64,000 bases of DNA from Pseudoalteromonas sp. MMG010 (GTDB lineage: Bacteria > Pseudomonadota > Gammaproteobacteria > Enterobacterales > Alteromonadaceae), in contig NZ_JAGJEG010000007.1 in the NCBI RefSeq assembly GCF_018100905.1, positions 62,001 to 126,000 of the forward strand, in the 5' to 3' direction. The notes below the pieces were generated by a model that saw only the letters and a list, made by a program, of their open reading frames with translations, was not told where the DNA came from and ran no database searches. This document shows positions 52,558-61,862 of the stretch, piece after piece. The position numbers and the translations under genes are program-made. The number at the start of each line of letters is the position of its first letter. Position 1 is the first letter of the stretch.

Positions 52558-53637
52558 ATGAACCTCTTTCGCTTTTGTTTAATAGCCACCGTTATTACAG
52601 GATTAGTTGCATGCTCAGAACCGAAAATAACGAAAGAAAAGCTCATTCGTCCGGTTAAATTATTCACTATAGGCCACGATTCGCAAACAAACTTACGTAG
52701 TTTTCCTGGTGAGGTAGTTGCCAATCAAGGGTCATATTTAGCGTTTCGTGTTAATGGCGAGCTCGTTGAATTTCCTGTTTTAGCTGGTGAGCACGTAAAA
52801 AAAGGACAACTTTTAGCAAAATTAGATCCCGAAGATTTTCAGCTACAATACGATGAGAGAAAAGCACGTTACGAATTAGCAAAATCTCAATTAAACCGCA
52901 TAGAAAAACTATTCGATAAGCGCATCACCAGTCAATCTGAGCTTGATGAAGCCACAGCAAACATGCAAGTGGCTGAATCTGCATTTAAAATTGCCGAAAC
53001 AAATTTAGAATACAGCGAATTACGCGCTCCATTTGCTGGTACAGTTGCAAAGGTATTTGTTAAAAACTTTGAAAACATTCAAGCCAAACAAAATATATTA
53101 CGCTTAGAAACCCGCGACTTAATGGATGTTGTGATTCAAGTACCCGAAAAAATTGTCGCGCGCTTTAAAAAAGGAACGGGTTACCACCCGACCGTTATCT
53201 TTGATGGTTATGATAACAAGCAATATTCGTTAAGTATTAAAGAGTGGGATACGCAAGCAGATCCAGCCACATTAACTTACAAAGTTGTATTTTCACTGCC
53301 AGTACCCACCGACTTTAACTTATTAGCGGGTATGACCGCTCGTGTTTTTATTGATATTGCAAAAGTCACTGAGTCACAAACCAGCTATACAATATTACCC
53401 AATGAATCTGTATTTTCTGAACCAACCGAAACTATTTCGGATAATGCCTATGTATGGATTTATGATGAAAAAACCCAGCAAGTTCATAAAAAAAGCGTAA
53501 CGGTAGGTCAATTACACCGTGATGGGATTGAAGTGCTAAGCGGTGTAACCGAAGGTCAAATTATTGTGGCTGCGGGTGTGCATTCTCTTAAAGAAGGCAT
53601 GCAGGTTCGCCCATGGAATAAAGAGCGAGGTTTATAA
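52558..53637 (+). CDS. RND efflux periplasmic adaptor lipoprotein
   Basis: Membrane fusion protein linking the inner-membrane pump to an outer-membrane channel. The lipoprotein signal MNLFRFCLIATVITGLVAC ends in a lipobox at Cys 19. The usual order follows: barrel/lipoyl part with AFRVNGELVEFPVLAGEHVKKGQLLAKLDPED, alpha-helical hairpin (YELAKSQLNRIEKLFDKRITSQSELDEA), then ELRAPFAGTV. Start is ATG 52558 with GGAG at good spacing (359 residues). First gene of the pump operon; the permease begins 2 bp after it. Confidence 0.92.
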   Translation: MNLFRFCLIATVITGLVACSEPKITKEKLIRPVKLFTIGHDSQTNLRSFPGEVVANQGSYLAFRVNGELVEFPVLAGEHVKKGQLLAKLDPEDFQLQYDERKARYELAKSQLNRIEKLFDKRITSQSELDEATANMQVAESAFKIAETNLEYSELRAPFAGTVAKVFVKNFENIQAKQNILRLETRDLMDVVIQVPEKIVARFKKGTGYHPTVIFDGYDNKQYSLSIKEWDTQADPATLTYKVVFSLPVPTDFNLLAGMTARVFIDIAKVTESQTSYTILPNESVFSEPTETISDNAYVWIYDEKTQQVHKKSVTVGQLHRDGIEVLSGVTEGQIIVAAGVHSLKEGMQVRPWNKERGL

Positions 53638-53639
53638 TT

Positions 53640-56600
53640 ATGAGCTTTGCCCAACTATCGATTGAAAAAAGAGTCATTAGCTGGATGTTTACACTACTGC
53701 TATTAATTGGCGGTAGTGTCTCGTATTTTGATTTAGGGCAGCTAGAAGACCCTGAATTTACGCTTAAAAAAGCAATGGTAATAACGCTTTACCCGGGAGC
53801 ATCACCGCAACAGGTAGAAGAAGAAGTGACATTTCCTATTGAAAATGCCATTCAGCAACTGCCTTATGTTGATTACGTTACTTCAATTTCATCAAACGGT
53901 AAGTCACAAATTACGGTTGAAATGAAAAGCACCTACCGTAAAGCACAGTTACAACAAATTTGGGATGAAATGCGTCGTAAAATAAACGATTTATCTCCTT
54001 CATTACCCAGTGGTGTATACCCTAGCACAATACTTGATGATTTTGCCGATGTGTACGGAGTGATGTACGCCGTGACTGGTGATGGCTACTCATACGACGA
54101 GCTAAAAGATTATGTGGATTATTTAAAGCGCGAGCTCGTTGTAGTCAAAGGGGTAAGTAAAGTCACCGTCGCTGGCGAACAAAAACCACAAGTCATTGTG
54201 GAAATATCAACTCGAAAACTAGCCCAATTAGGGATAACACCTAGCCATATATTTGCTTTATTACAATCACAAAATACCGTCTCTAATGCAGGAAAAATTC
54301 GTGTAGGAGATGAATCTATCCGTTTACACCCCACTGGCGAATTTAAAAATGTAACAGAATTAGAGACCTTATTAATCTCAAAACCGGGGGCCAGTGAGCT
54401 TATTTATTTAGGGGATGTGGCCAAGGTATACCGAGAATATGCCGAAGTCCCTAGTAATGTTATTCGTTATAACTCAAATCAAGCTTTACTGATTGGTGTG
54501 TCATTTATGTCTGGTGTGAATGTGGTTGATATTGGCCATAATATTGATAAACACCTGGCTAATTTAGAGTATCAACGGCCACATGGCATTGATATTAACG
54601 CGGTGTATAACCAACCAAAAGAAGTGGCAACGTCGGTTGATGGCTTTATTGTTAGCTTAGTTGAAGCAATAGCTATCGTTATCATTATTTTGCTTATTTT
54701 TATGGGCTTAAAAAGTGGTGTACTTATTGGCGGTATTTTATTACTGACCGTACTGGGTACATTTATTTTTATGAAATTATTTGCCATCGATTTACAACGT
54801 ATTTCTTTAGGTGCATTGATTATTGCTTTGGGGATGTTAGTTGATAATGCCATTGTCGTGACCGAAGGCATATTGATTAATTTAAAACGAGGGCAAACAA
54901 AGCTCAAAGCGGCAATTAATATTGTTGAACAAACTAAATGGCCTTTACTAGGCGCAACAGTCATTGCAATCACCGCGTTTGCACCAATTGGTTTAAGTGC
55001 CGATGCAACCGGTGAATTTGCAGGAAGCTTATTTTGGGTGCTCTTTATTTCGTTGTTATTAAGCTGGATCACGGCGATTACCCTCACCCCGTTTTTTGCT
55101 AATTTAATGTTTAAAGAAAATGAGTTCAAAAATAAGCAAGGCGAAGAAGATGACGACCCATATAAAGGCTTCATTTTTACCACTTATAAAACGATACTCG
55201 ATGTGTGTATGCATTATAGAAAAACCAGCTTAGTGCTGATGTTCGTTTTATTATGTAGCGCTGTGGTTGGGTTTGGTTCAGTAAAACAGTCTTTCTTCCC
55301 TGCATCAAACACGCCTATGTTTTACGTTGATTATTGGCAACAACAAGGCGCAGATATTCGCTCAACTTTACAGGGCGTTAAAAATCTAGAAGCGTATTTA
55401 CAAAAACAACCTTTAGTAGAAGAAGTAACCAGCACGGTAGGCCAAGGTGCACCACGCTTTATGCTTACTTACGCCCCAGAGCGATCATACCCTGCATATG
55501 GTCAGCTAATTATTAGAGTAAAAGATAGAGAGGCGGTGGCTAAAGTCATGCGCCAAGTCCGTGATTACTCTGATAGCAACGCGCTTTCGGCTCAATTAAA
55601 GATTAAGCCAATGGATATAGGTCCCTCAACAAACGCCAAAATTGAAGCGCGTTTTTCTGGTCCTGATCCTGTCGTTTTACGCCAATTAGCAACTCAAGCA
55701 CAAGATATTATCGCGCAAGATAGTCAAGCTTATAATATACGCAATGATTGGCGAGCGCGGACAAAAATGCTCCGTCCACAATTTAATGAGCAAAAAGCAA
55801 GACGATTAGGTATTAGCAAATCAGACTTAGATGACGTGCTATTAACTAGCTTATCGGGTAAACAAGTAGGTGTATATCGTGATGGTACACAATTATTACC
55901 TATCGTTGCACGATCTCCTGCTAATGAGCGGTTAAATGTTGAAAGCGTGCACGACTTACAAATTTATAGTCCTGTTTTAGGCGTATTTGTACCAGTAACA
56001 CAAGTTGTTGATGCGTTTACTGTGCAATGGGAAGACAGTCTTATTATGCGTCGCGATCGTAAACGTACTATCACGGTCATGGCTGATCATGATGTATTAG
56101 GCGAAGAAACACCGGCTAAACTTTTTGCTCGCATTCGAAAACCAATTGAAGAAATGCAATTACCACATGGCTATGAAATGCAATGGGGTGGCGAGTTTGA
56201 ATCGTCTAGCAAAGCTCAAAAAGCAATATTTGGCTCATTACCTTTAGGTTATTTAGCCATGTTTGCTGTTACAGTTTTATTGTTTAACTCAATTAAGCAA
56301 CCACTTGTTATCTGGGCAACAGTTCCTTTAGCTATCATAGGTGTGAGCGGTGGTTTATTAGTTATGAACGCGCCCTTTAGCTTTATGGGCTTATTGGGCC
56401 TATTGAGTTTAAGTGGAATGCTAATTAAAAATGGTATCGTGTTGGTAGATCAAATTAATCTAGAATTACGTGAAGGTAAAGCGCCCTATCAAGCGGTATT
56501 TGATTCAGGCGTAAGCCGTGTACGTCCAGTTGCAATGGCTGCTATAACCACCATTTTAGGCATGATCCCGTTATTATTTGATGTGTTTTTTCAATCGATG

Positions 56601-56711
56601 GCGGTAACAATCATGTTTGGTTTAGGCTTTGCGACTATTTTAACCCTGATTGTAGTCCCTGTGCTTTACACGGTGATTTTTAAAATTCCCTATCAAGCGC
56701 AAAACAAGTAA
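53640..56711 (+). CDS. RND efflux permease
   Basis: A 1023-residue inner-membrane proton-driven exporter of the AcrB/HAE1-like superfamily. Start SFAQLSIEKRVISWMFTLLLLIGG; the proton-relay Asp region is IIALGMLVDNAIVVTEGI near residue 395; the second half repeats at GMLIKNGIVLVDQINLELREG near 925. Twelve membrane segments and two periplasmic loops are in the expected places. Substrate unknown. No outer-membrane partner gene in this locus, so a TolC-like channel elsewhere is needed. Regulated probably by the divergent LysR. Confidence 0.93.
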   Translation: MSFAQLSIEKRVISWMFTLLLLIGGSVSYFDLGQLEDPEFTLKKAMVITLYPGASPQQVEEEVTFPIENAIQQLPYVDYVTSISSNGKSQITVEMKSTYRKAQLQQIWDEMRRKINDLSPSLPSGVYPSTILDDFADVYGVMYAVTGDGYSYDELKDYVDYLKRELVVVKGVSKVTVAGEQKPQVIVEISTRKLAQLGITPSHIFALLQSQNTVSNAGKIRVGDESIRLHPTGEFKNVTELETLLISKPGASELIYLGDVAKVYREYAEVPSNVIRYNSNQALLIGVSFMSGVNVVDIGHNIDKHLANLEYQRPHGIDINAVYNQPKEVATSVDGFIVSLVEAIAIVIIILLIFMGLKSGVLIGGILLLTVLGTFIFMKLFAIDLQRISLGALIIALGMLVDNAIVVTEGILINLKRGQTKLKAAINIVEQTKWPLLGATVIAITAFAPIGLSADATGEFAGSLFWVLFISLLLSWITAITLTPFFANLMFKENEFKNKQGEEDDDPYKGFIFTTYKTILDVCMHYRKTSLVLMFVLLCSAVVGFGSVKQSFFPASNTPMFYVDYWQQQGADIRSTLQGVKNLEAYLQKQPLVEEVTSTVGQGAPRFMLTYAPERSYPAYGQLIIRVKDREAVAKVMRQVRDYSDSNALSAQLKIKPMDIGPSTNAKIEARFSGPDPVVLRQLATQAQDIIAQDSQAYNIRNDWRARTKMLRPQFNEQKARRLGISKSDLDDVLLTSLSGKQVGVYRDGTQLLPIVARSPANERLNVESVHDLQIYSPVLGVFVPVTQVVDAFTVQWEDSLIMRRDRKRTITVMADHDVLGEETPAKLFARIRKPIEEMQLPHGYEMQWGGEFESSSKAQKAIFGSLPLGYLAMFAVTVLLFNSIKQPLVIWATVPLAIIGVSGGLLVMNAPFSFMGLLGLLSLSGMLIKNGIVLVDQINLELREGKAPYQAVFDSGVSRVRPVAMAAITTILGMIPLLFDVFFQSMAVTIMFGLGFATILTLIVVPVLYTVIFKIPYQAQNK

Positions 56712-56764
56712 TTAAACAACTGTTTAATTACATAATAAAAACGCAGCGGTTGCTGCGTTTTTTT
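56708..56764 (+). terminator. Two hairpins at the end of the RND operon
   Basis: GTAATTAAACA-AC-TGTTTAATTAC (56708-56731) spans the stop codon, and ACGCAGC-GGTT-GCTGCGT (56741-56758) is preceded by an A run and followed by a T run. The second is a bidirectional terminator that also serves rluF. Confidence 0.85.
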
Positions 56765-57737
56765 ATTTTTTTAAACTTAAAGTGCCACTTGGCTTTGCAC
56801 GTTTAGCGCTAACTTTATTACTCTTTTGATGTGTTTTATTGCCACTGTCAGCCCCAGGCTTTGTAGCATAATGTGCTGTTCTTTTTTTACTTCCCGATTT
56901 ATATCCCCCTTCATTAGTACCTGAAGAGCGACTAAAACCTCGTGGGTTTTCACCTTGGAAGTTACGTTTTTCGGGTTTGGTTTTATCTGACACGTGTTTA
57001 TTCGAGTCAACCGAGTGCTCTTGTGTTTTCCCCGAGTCGGCTATTGAGTCATTGATTTGTGCCATTTCAGATTCAGTTAAATGACGCCATTTACCAACAT
57101 TTAATCCTTTGAGTGTCACATTCATTATACGAGTACGTTTTAGTGTCACAACTTCATAACCTAAATACTCACACATACGTCTGATCTGACGGTTCAACCC
57201 TTGAGTTAATACAATTTTAAACTGTTGAGGGCCTGTTTGTGTTACCTTGCATTTTTTAGTAACCGTATCAAGAATGGGGATACCACTTGCCATTTTATTA
57301 ACAAATTGGCGGTTAAGCGGTTTATCTACACTGACAAGGTATTCTTTTTCGTGGTTATTGCCCGCTCTTAAAATTTTATTAACGATATCGCCTTCATTGG
57401 TTAAAAATATTAAGCCTTCTGATGGTCTATCTAAACGTCCAATAGGAAAAATACGATCGGGATAATTAACCGCTTTAACAATATTACTTTGAATTTTACG
57501 CTCTGTAGTACAGGTAACACCTACTGGTTTATTATAAGCAATGTATACACGCTTAGGCACTGCTTTAAGAGGATTCCCATTGACTAACACAACGTCGGTA
57601 GGGGCAACTTTAACTCCCATCTCGGGTTGTTGGCCATTTACTGTAACACGCCCTTGCTCAATATATTTATCGGCTTCACGACGAGAGCAAAATCCGGTTT
57701 CACTAATAAATTTATTTAAACGTTTTAATTCAGTCAT
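56763..57737 (-). CDS. rluF: 23S rRNA pseudouridine synthase F
   Basis: Makes pseudouridine at 2604 of 23S rRNA (E. coli numbering). An S4-like domain ([30 protein letters not shown]) comes first, then the catalytic motif [18 protein letters not shown] with the nucleophilic Asp and [18 protein letters not shown]. Start ATG 57737 gives 324 residues; an upstream in-frame start at 57785 adds an unconserved 16 residues. The C-terminal tail from about residue 240 is a Lys/Ser/Gly-rich, probably disordered extension, longer than in many relatives. Confidence 0.92.
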   Translation of the reverse strand: MTELKRLNKFISETGFCSRREADKYIEQGRVTVNGQQPEMGVKVAPTDVVLVNGNPLKAVPKRVYIAYNKPVGVTCTTERKIQSNIVKAVNYPDRIFPIGRLDRPSEGLIFLTNEGDIVNKILRAGNNHEKEYLVSVDKPLNRQFVNKMASGIPILDTVTKKCKVTQTGPQQFKIVLTQGLNRQIRRMCEYLGYEVVTLKRTRIMNVTLKGLNVGKWRHLTESEMAQINDSIADSGKTQEHSVDSNKHVSDKTKPEKRNFQGENPRGFSRSSGTNEGGYKSGSKKRTAHYATKPGADSGNKTHQKSNKVSAKRAKPSGTLSLKK

Positions 57738-57823
57738 GGTTATTTTGCGTGTTAGTTTTTGAGGGTCGTTAGTGTAAACCAGCAAAGTAAATATTTCGCC
57801 TTTAATTTCATTATAAACGTGAA

Positions 57824-58909
57824 TTATTTATAGCTAAGTTTACGCCAAACATATTCTAATGGGCCTTGTTTATTAAATTGACTATAAATTGCTACAAACG
57901 CCAATTGTACAATCACTAAAAGGGTAGCAACAATAAAATAATCAATACGGTTAAACTCAAGCACCCACTGAGAAAACAACCCCTTAAATAATAACAGCTG
58001 CATTAGCGTTTGGCTTATGTATAACGTAAATGCTAAGCGCCCTGTTGCTTGAATTAATTTACCTTTTGACGCATTACTTTGACAAAACTTAACGCCAACA
58101 TGCAAATAAAGCATTGCCATAAATAAAGCCGCGACTGTAATGAATATATCTTGCATTGCATATACGACTCCCCCTGTATCGTTTAGCGTCAATACGCGTA
58201 ATATGCTAAATAAAATGCTCACTGCAAGCGATAATTGTAGGACAGGCGTTGATAAGCCTTTTTCAAATACGTTACTTTTATATAAATAAATACCCACTAG
58301 CATTAACCCTGCACACATCCACATAGTTGATAAGGGAAGCATCACTAAGATAAATAAGTTCATGATCAGGTTACTTTTTATAATCGCAGTAAAGCTCGCG
58401 AAGTTTTCACTATAAAGTGTAATAAACTCACTACTTTCTCGGGTTAATACAGATTCAGGTGCACCTAAAATAATAAAAAATACCACCAACACGCTCACTA
58501 AAATATAACGTGTAGCACGCTTAATTAATTCGCTTTGACTATCATTTAAATAATCAGTGATATAAAGCCCAGCCAAAGCGTAAGCTAAAAGAATATCTCC
58601 AGCCCAAAACACAAAACCATGAATTAAACCAAATACAGCAAGCCATTTTAACCGTTTCTTTAGTTGTTTATCATGCGACATTCGCTGAAACTGTATATAC
58701 AAGCCAACACCAAACAGCAAACTAAACAGAGTTCTAAAACGTCCCTCTAAAAAAAACACATTAATGCGAGTAATAACATAATCACTCGCAGGTGGGGTGT
58801 TTGATGCAACGTAATCAAGTTCAAAAATAGCAAAGGTATAAATATTTAAATAAACCAAACCTAGCACAGCTATGCCACGAATAAAGTCGAGGTTATACAG
58901 TCTAGGCAT
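57824..58909 (-). CDS. DUF418 (YeiB-like) membrane protein
   Basis: A 361-residue protein with about ten hydrophobic segments. It starts [22 protein letters not shown] and ends with the DUF418 block [19 protein letters not shown] near residue 288 and [12 protein letters not shown]. Function unknown; related proteins resemble acyltransferase-3 membrane proteins. Its ATG overlaps the glgA stop by one base, so it is translated with the glycogen genes, an arrangement worth noting. Confidence 0.9.
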   Translation of the reverse strand: MPRLYNLDFIRGIAVLGLVYLNIYTFAIFELDYVASNTPPASDYVITRINVFFLEGRFRTLFSLLFGVGLYIQFQRMSHDKQLKKRLKWLAVFGLIHGFVFWAGDILLAYALAGLYITDYLNDSQSELIKRATRYILVSVLVVFFIILGAPESVLTRESSEFITLYSENFASFTAIIKSNLIMNLFILVMLPLSTMWMCAGLMLVGIYLYKSNVFEKGLSTPVLQLSLAVSILFSILRVLTLNDTGGVVYAMQDIFITVAALFMAMLYLHVGVKFCQSNASKGKLIQATGRLAFTLYISQTLMQLLLFKGLFSQWVLEFNRIDYFIVATLLVIVQLAFVAIYSQFNKQGPLEYVWRKLSYK

Positions 58910-60447
58910 TAGCGATATAAGTATTTAATGTAATCTTGGGCAACTGTATCCCAACTAAAACGTTGTGACTGTGCATTTTTAGCTATTTCAAGCCATTGTT
59001 TAGGTTGCTTTTTATGCATACTTAATGCGGATTCTAAAGTAGATAATAGCGCCTCATTTTGTTTATTTAACGAGTCACCTGTAAAACAAAAACCTGTTTC
59101 GTTATGTACAACGGTGTCTTTAAGTCCACCGACACTGTGTACCAAGCAAGGTTGCCCTGCTCGCATTGCCAACATTTGGCTTATACCGCACGGCTCAAAC
59201 GAGCTAGGCATTAAAAATAAATCACCTAGCTGATATAAAGTGTCGCCAACACCTTGCGCATATCCTTTTAAAAATAAAAAGTTACTATTACGCGCCATTG
59301 CTTTACAAAATAAAGCTTCTAAATCACTGTCACCCGAACCTAAAATAATTAACCGACCTTTAAATTGTGCTATTAATTCACACACTTTATCGAGCATTAA
59401 GGTTTGGTCATATTGTTGAGCTAATAACAGCACCTTTTGTTCGGTTAAACGACCCACACTGGTAATTAAAGGTCCTGTACTTTTACTGCTTTTAAACTGC
59501 TGTAAACGCTGATGTGCAATGTAATGACTAGATTGCACCTGAGTTTGAGTAGCCATCCAAATAAACAAAGACTGTTCAATTTGGTTGTATAAACTATGTT
59601 GAGTTTCGTTATGTGCGGGGATTTCGGTATATTCACAGCCATTTAAAATGCCGACAACATTCGAGGCATTCGCTTTATTTTGCAAGTCTCTTTCGAGTCC
59701 TTCTCCGCCAAAAAAACCTTGTTCGTAGTTGCTTGCTTTTAGTACTTCTTGCGAATAAGTGGGAGACACTAAATGGACTTTATCTGCTAAATTAATCGCG
59801 CTTCGCATTGGATTAAAACAGTCACTGTAACGGGGATCGCACAGCTCATATCTATCATAAGTTAGATCTTCAAACCAAGCCTCTAAACTCGAATCATCAT
59901 GTTTAAATGGCCTTATCCCTTGTAGCGCTAAATTATGAACGGTATAAGCCGTATGTATAGCTTGCAGTGGCTTATAACGAGCGCTGTATTTAATCAACAC
60001 AGCCACTAACGCACTGTGCCAATCATGTAAATGTAACGCATCAGGACGTCTAAATATACCTTGTAATAACCCCTCGCATACGGCCGCATTAAATAATGCG
60101 TACTTACTCGCATCTGTTGCAAAAGGTCGACCTGGCGCATCATTACAATACACTGCACCACCAGCATCACTAAATAAGTGATGGGAAATTACAAACTGAT
60201 AAACCCCTGACTGCGTAGACTCTATTTTATAAACACTCAATTGATGTAAAGCGCCTTTATATTGGACGTTTAACTGACCAATATGTTGTCTATTTAAATG
60301 GCCAAATCCATAATCAGGAATAATAACATCAACACTACAGCCTTGCTCTGCTAGTGCTTTAGGTATATCTCTTACAACATCGGCTACCCCGCCTACTTTA
60401 GCACCTGGTAAGGCATCATTTTCAGCTGCAACCATCAATACATGCAT
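58909..60447 (-). CDS. glgA: Glycogen synthase
   Basis: Family GT5 enzyme that transfers glucose from ADP-glucose to growing glycogen. Start MHVLMVAAENDALPGAKVGGVADVVRDIPKAL contains the ADP-glucose-binding KxGG motif (KVGG). HLHDWHSALV and the C-terminal SSFEPCGISQMLAMRAGQPCLVHSVGGLKDTV hold the catalytic Glu region. 512 residues, near E. coli GlgA (477) with a longer middle. A 9-bp stem at 60477-60502 lies between it and glgC. Confidence 0.93.
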   Translation of the reverse strand: MHVLMVAAENDALPGAKVGGVADVVRDIPKALAEQGCSVDVIIPDYGFGHLNRQHIGQLNVQYKGALHQLSVYKIESTQSGVYQFVISHHLFSDAGGAVYCNDAPGRPFATDASKYALFNAAVCEGLLQGIFRRPDALHLHDWHSALVAVLIKYSARYKPLQAIHTAYTVHNLALQGIRPFKHDDSSLEAWFEDLTYDRYELCDPRYSDCFNPMRSAINLADKVHLVSPTYSQEVLKASNYEQGFFGGEGLERDLQNKANASNVVGILNGCEYTEIPAHNETQHSLYNQIEQSLFIWMATQTQVQSSHYIAHQRLQQFKSSKSTGPLITSVGRLTEQKVLLLAQQYDQTLMLDKVCELIAQFKGRLIILGSGDSDLEALFCKAMARNSNFLFLKGYAQGVGDTLYQLGDLFLMPSSFEPCGISQMLAMRAGQPCLVHSVGGLKDTVVHNETGFCFTGDSLNKQNEALLSTLESALSMHKKQPKQWLEIAKNAQSQRFSWDTVAQDYIKYLYR

Positions 60448-60476
60448 TTAGTTTTCTCTTCTTTTGTTATTATTAA

Positions 60477-60502
60477 CCCACTTTAACACTCGCTAAAGTG
60501 GG
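60477..60502 (-). terminator. Intercistronic hairpin between glgC and glgA
   Basis: CCCACTTTA (60477-60485) and TAAAGTGGG (60494-60502) form a 9-bp stem with an 8-nt loop. The following minus-strand T run is weak, so it may attenuate or stabilise rather than fully stop transcription. Confidence 0.5.
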
Positions 60503-60522
60503 CTTTAGTTAGGCCTATATAC

Positions 60523-61824
60523 TTAAGCTAACTTTTTGTTTTCTTCGGTTTCTTGCTCTAGTTTTTTTGCCAATGCGCTAAGCATCTCGCGAGTCACTAA
60601 GACTATACCTTTTTGAGATACCCTAAAACCATTTTCTTCATCGGTTTTTCGATCATAACCAATTTCAAGGCCCGCAGGAATTTCACAACTTCGGTCTATA
60701 ATTGCGCGCTTAATTTTACAATGTCGATTAATCACCGCCCCTGGTAATATCACCGACTCTTCTATTTCACAAAATGAATGCACATATACATTAGAAAATA
60801 GTAGCGATTTTCTTACAAGCGAACCGGATATAATACAACCACCCGATACCGTTGAGTCAACGGCCATGCCTCGGCGATCATCGTCATCAAAAATAAACTT
60901 AGCAGGAGGTAATTGCTCTTGATAGGTCCATATTGGCCAAGTTGGGTCGTATAAATCAAGTTGGGGTTGTGGACTGACTAACTCCATATTAGCTTCCCAA
61001 AAAGAATCTAAAGTCCCTACATCACGCCAATATGGCTGAATTTCTTCGTCATTAACTCTAAATGGATATGCAAATACTTCGTGCTCTTGAATAATCGCTG
61101 GAATAATATCATGGCCGAAATCGCGACCAGAGCCTTCTGTTTCAGCATCTTTTTTAAGTTGCTCAAATAAAAACTCAGTGTTAAATACATAATTACCCAT
61201 TGAGGCTAAACACACACCGGGTTGCCCTGGAATAGAATTTGGCTGTGATGGTTTTTCATCAAAACGACACACTCTTGATTGCTCATCAACGGTCATAACA
61301 CCAAACGTATCTGCGGCTTCTTCAACAGGCACTTCAATACAACATACGGTCATATCTGCACCGTTTTCAACATGTTTAGCGAGTAAGGCACCATAGTCCA
61401 TACGATACACATGATCGCCCGATAAAATCATGACGTATTTCGGCAGTTCATGGCGGATAATATCAATATTTTGATAAACCGCATCCGCAGTACCACAATA
61501 CCAATCGTCGCCTTGGCGTTGTGATGCTGGTAATATTTCAACCGATTCACCCAACTCTTTTTTAAAGTGTCCCCATGCTCTATTAACGTGGCGAATGAGT
61601 GAATGCGACTTGTATTGTGTTGCTATACCTACGCGGCGTACACCTGAATTAATACAGTTTGATAAAGGAAAATCAATTATTCGATGCTTCCCGCCAAAAT
61701 ACACCGCCGGCTTAGCCCGCCAATCGGTTAATTCGTGTAATCGAGATCCTCGTCCACCAGCTAAAACTAGAGCATAGGTTTCTCTTGTTAAGCTACTTAT
61801 ATAGCGATTCGCATTGTTTGGCAT
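60523..61824 (-). CDS. glgC: Glucose-1-phosphate adenylyltransferase
   Basis: Makes ADP-glucose from ATP and glucose-1-phosphate, the committed step of glycogen synthesis, allosterically controlled. Signatures are [45 protein letters not shown], the [14 protein letters not shown] block, and the glucose-1-phosphate-binding [13 protein letters not shown]; a left-handed beta-helix end follows. 433 residues, as in E. coli (431). Lies between glgP and glgA on one strand. Confidence 0.95.
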   Translation of the reverse strand: MPNNANRYISSLTRETYALVLAGGRGSRLHELTDWRAKPAVYFGGKHRIIDFPLSNCINSGVRRVGIATQYKSHSLIRHVNRAWGHFKKELGESVEILPASQRQGDDWYCGTADAVYQNIDIIRHELPKYVMILSGDHVYRMDYGALLAKHVENGADMTVCCIEVPVEEAADTFGVMTVDEQSRVCRFDEKPSQPNSIPGQPGVCLASMGNYVFNTEFLFEQLKKDAETEGSGRDFGHDIIPAIIQEHEVFAYPFRVNDEEIQPYWRDVGTLDSFWEANMELVSPQPQLDLYDPTWPIWTYQEQLPPAKFIFDDDDRRGMAVDSTVSGGCIISGSLVRKSLLFSNVYVHSFCEIEESVILPGAVINRHCKIKRAIIDRSCEIPAGLEIGYDRKTDEENGFRVSQKGIVLVTREMLSALAKKLEQETEENKKLA

Positions 61825-61862
61825 AATACTCTCTCCGTTTAGTTTAGGCTTTTAATGACACT

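Noticed and set aside
54572..55183. 203-codon open frame antisense to the RND permease
   Set aside because: Its composition (Lys, Ser, Ile, Asn runs) and lack of any motif fit a reverse-frame shadow of a highly conserved membrane gene.
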